This document shows positions 48,001-51,000 of a stretch of DNA of 64,000 nucleotides, one piece after another. The stretch is taken from contig OV277864.1 in NCBI GenBank assembly GCA_922989275.2, positions 47,863,550-47,927,549 of the forward strand, written 5' to 3'. The stretch's first letter is position 1, and the number at the start of each line of letters is the position of its first letter. The DNA comes from Gari tellinella (Eukaryota; Mollusca; Bivalvia; Cardiida; Psammobiidae). The position numbers and the translations under genes were made by a program. The notes below the pieces were generated by a model. That model saw only the letters and a list, made by a program, of their open reading frames with translations. It was not told the DNA's origin and did not search any database.

Positions 48001-51000
48001 TTCATACAGTGTGACCAGGTTTTTTTTTCATACCTCAATGAATACAATAAATATTCGAATTATTCCTTAATTAATAAAAAAGTGTACCTGTAATGAGTAC
48101 ACTTTTCCTAGACCTCTGATCAGGGTCTACACTGTTTGTGATTTTGAAATATATGTAGAATACAACCCTAAATGGTCATGAATGGACTGGGCTAAATTGG
48201 AAATGTCCATTAAAATTTCAGAGGTGTGATGGTGATTTTTGAATTTGGAAATAACAAAAATTACGGTTCAGTGCTACGTAGAGGATCACATACAATAAAA
48301 GTATGTACTTTGTATCAGCCCTTTAACTCATTTGCTGCTGACACTTCAAATGGATAATCCAAGTTAGCAATGAAGTCTAGTCCATATTGGACTATTAAGG
48401 GTGTGGTTGGTATTGTTTTGTTACATTATCTTGCAAAATGACAAACATAGGACATGTTTACTCTTCACAAGTATACATTATGTAAATGTATATGTAAATG
48501 GCATGTATACACATTACTTAGGGTTAATTGGTTAATATATCATTATGTTTTTGCAAATCTGAAATCTGAATCACTTCAATGTCTTCATAAACCTTTTACC
48601 CATAGCCTGTTTCTAATTTTCAAGACCACTTAAAACAGGTTGATAGTAAAGCATAATGCGCATCGAGGTTCATTATATTTTACTTTCAGCCTGCTTTAAG
48701 CTATTCTCAGCTATAGTATAGAAAATATTTCTACTGGAGCATATTCATGACTGTATTCAGCGGAAATGTTTTCTTACATGGAGGAATCAATCAAATTCGT
48801 AAACAGCATGTTTATGGAGTTATGGCTTAATGCAGGAAATGTAGTATAACCTTTTCTACTATAGCCTGTTTCTAGTATTGAAGATAGGTAACCACTTAAA
48901 ACAGGCTGAAAGTAAAGCAGAATGGGCCTTGAGGCGCATTCTGCTTTACTTTCAGCCTGCTTTAAGTTACTATCAGTATCTACTGGGATATAGAAACTAC
49001 TTCTTATGGTATATATTCATGATTATATAATATAAAGTCAAACCATTTTCTACAGCACAGGAATTAATAAGAGGCGTTAAAATGTGTATTTATGGGGTAA
49101 AGGGATAATTTATGTCTTATTGATTGATACTTTCTATTTGTAGAAAGTCAAGGTTCCAATGAAGGTTCAGCCACTAATAGCCCCAGCCAGGTTTGGAGTG
49201 GTAACAATACTCCTAGTGGAAGCCCTCAGATAGGTTCCCAGCAAGCTTGGAAGGACCGAGACCCAGGGGCCTTTAGCTCCGGTCCTGCTAGATATTTCAT
49301 CATGAAGTGTAGTAATCAGAAGAACATTGATATGTCAGTCAGCCGTGGGGCCTGGGCCACGTCTAAAGTTAATGAGAGAAAACTGAACAAAGCTTTCCAA
49401 GTAAGTACAGAAAAAGTACAGTTAGCCCATTACCCCATAGCCTGTTTCTAATTTTATAGAGAGATGCCCACTTAAAGCAGGTTGAAAGTAAAGCAGAATG
49501 CGCCAACCTGCTTTAAGCTATTTTCTGCTAGAATTATAGAAAATATTTCTTATGATAAATATTACTGACTGTATAATTTATTGATTGGAGGAATAAAGTA
49601 AAGGAGTAAAAAGGTGTATTAATGGGGAATGGGTTAAATGTTTGATGCCAGTGTCTGCTTTAACCCTTTACTCCATAGTTTCTAGTTATGAACACAAATG
49701 ACCGCTTAAAGCAGGCCCCCACCGGACCAAATCTTTCTGATGAGACTTTATAAACTGAGGTCCAATATATCAGTGCTTTACACTGGGCATTCAAAAGAAC
49801 CAGAAAACTCTGTCTTTAATAATAGTAGAGCTTTGCTCCTTGGTTTTCTGCATCTGCTCCCCTCTGTGGGTGTCCAATTAAGGCCCATTCTGTTTTACTT
49901 TCAGCCTTATATATAGAAATATTTCTTCAGGTACACACTGTATGAAGTGGAACTTTTTTCTTCCATAGAGGAATGAGTTGTGTATTTATAGAGTAATAGG
50001 TTAAAGTGTAGCTCTTGGCATCATCTTTGTTCCTTTATTTACTCCCAGGATGGTAAAACAGTGTATCTGATCTACTCTGTACAAGGCAGTGGTCACTTCC
50101 AAGGCTTTTCCAAGATGGCTTCAGCCATAGGCACAGAGAAGTCCACGGATTACAATGGCCAGGGAGGCGTGTTCTCTGTTGACTGGGTGAAAAGGTGAGA
50201 AGACTTACGATACATTGTGAAAACCTCTCCATTAGCCCTCTTTCTTATGCACAGAGGAATAAGTTATTCCTTCCCAATAGTGATTAGTGAAAAATGAACA
50301 AGACTTTATTGGAAGCTGGAATTGCCTTTTTGAAGTTTCAGGGTTGAATGATTTAAAAAACTCTCCTAATCTGGGGATGGAGCCACTCATTCCTATGCAT
50401 TGGTTGAGGTACATTTTTGAATGACAAAAAGAAAATATGAATTAGTACTAATGTTCTGTTAATTAGTTGTGTTTTGCATGTTTAACAGGATATTGCTATA
50501 AGCTTTCATCAATGTTTATCTTGCAGGGGTAACCTACAGTTTCAGGCGACTCACCATCTCCTCAACCCTTGGAATGAACACAAGAGAGTGCAAGTCAGCA
50601 GAGATGGCCAGGTTTGTATTGTCAACAAACTTTATAGCCCTTTACCCAATAGCCTGTTTCTAGTGTAAACCTTTAACACCAATGGAAGCATGTGTTGACA
50701 TTTCTAGAAGAGCATGTTGACCTTTCCGTCATAGAAGCGTGTTGTCACCTTTCCTCCATAGAAGGGCACATTGACAAAATCTTGCTCTTATCCTTAACTG
50801 ATTGAATTCCTTGTGACAAGTATACATGTCATTTACAAATAGTGCACTTGTGAATAGTACCCTTGTCCTATGTAAACCCAGATCAGAGGCCTCTCAAAGG
50901 AGCCCATTGATCAGGGTCTGCACTGTTTGTTACTTTGCAATATTTCATATAAAGAAAATTCCCCAGAAAGTCAACAATGGACTAAACTTTATTGGACACT

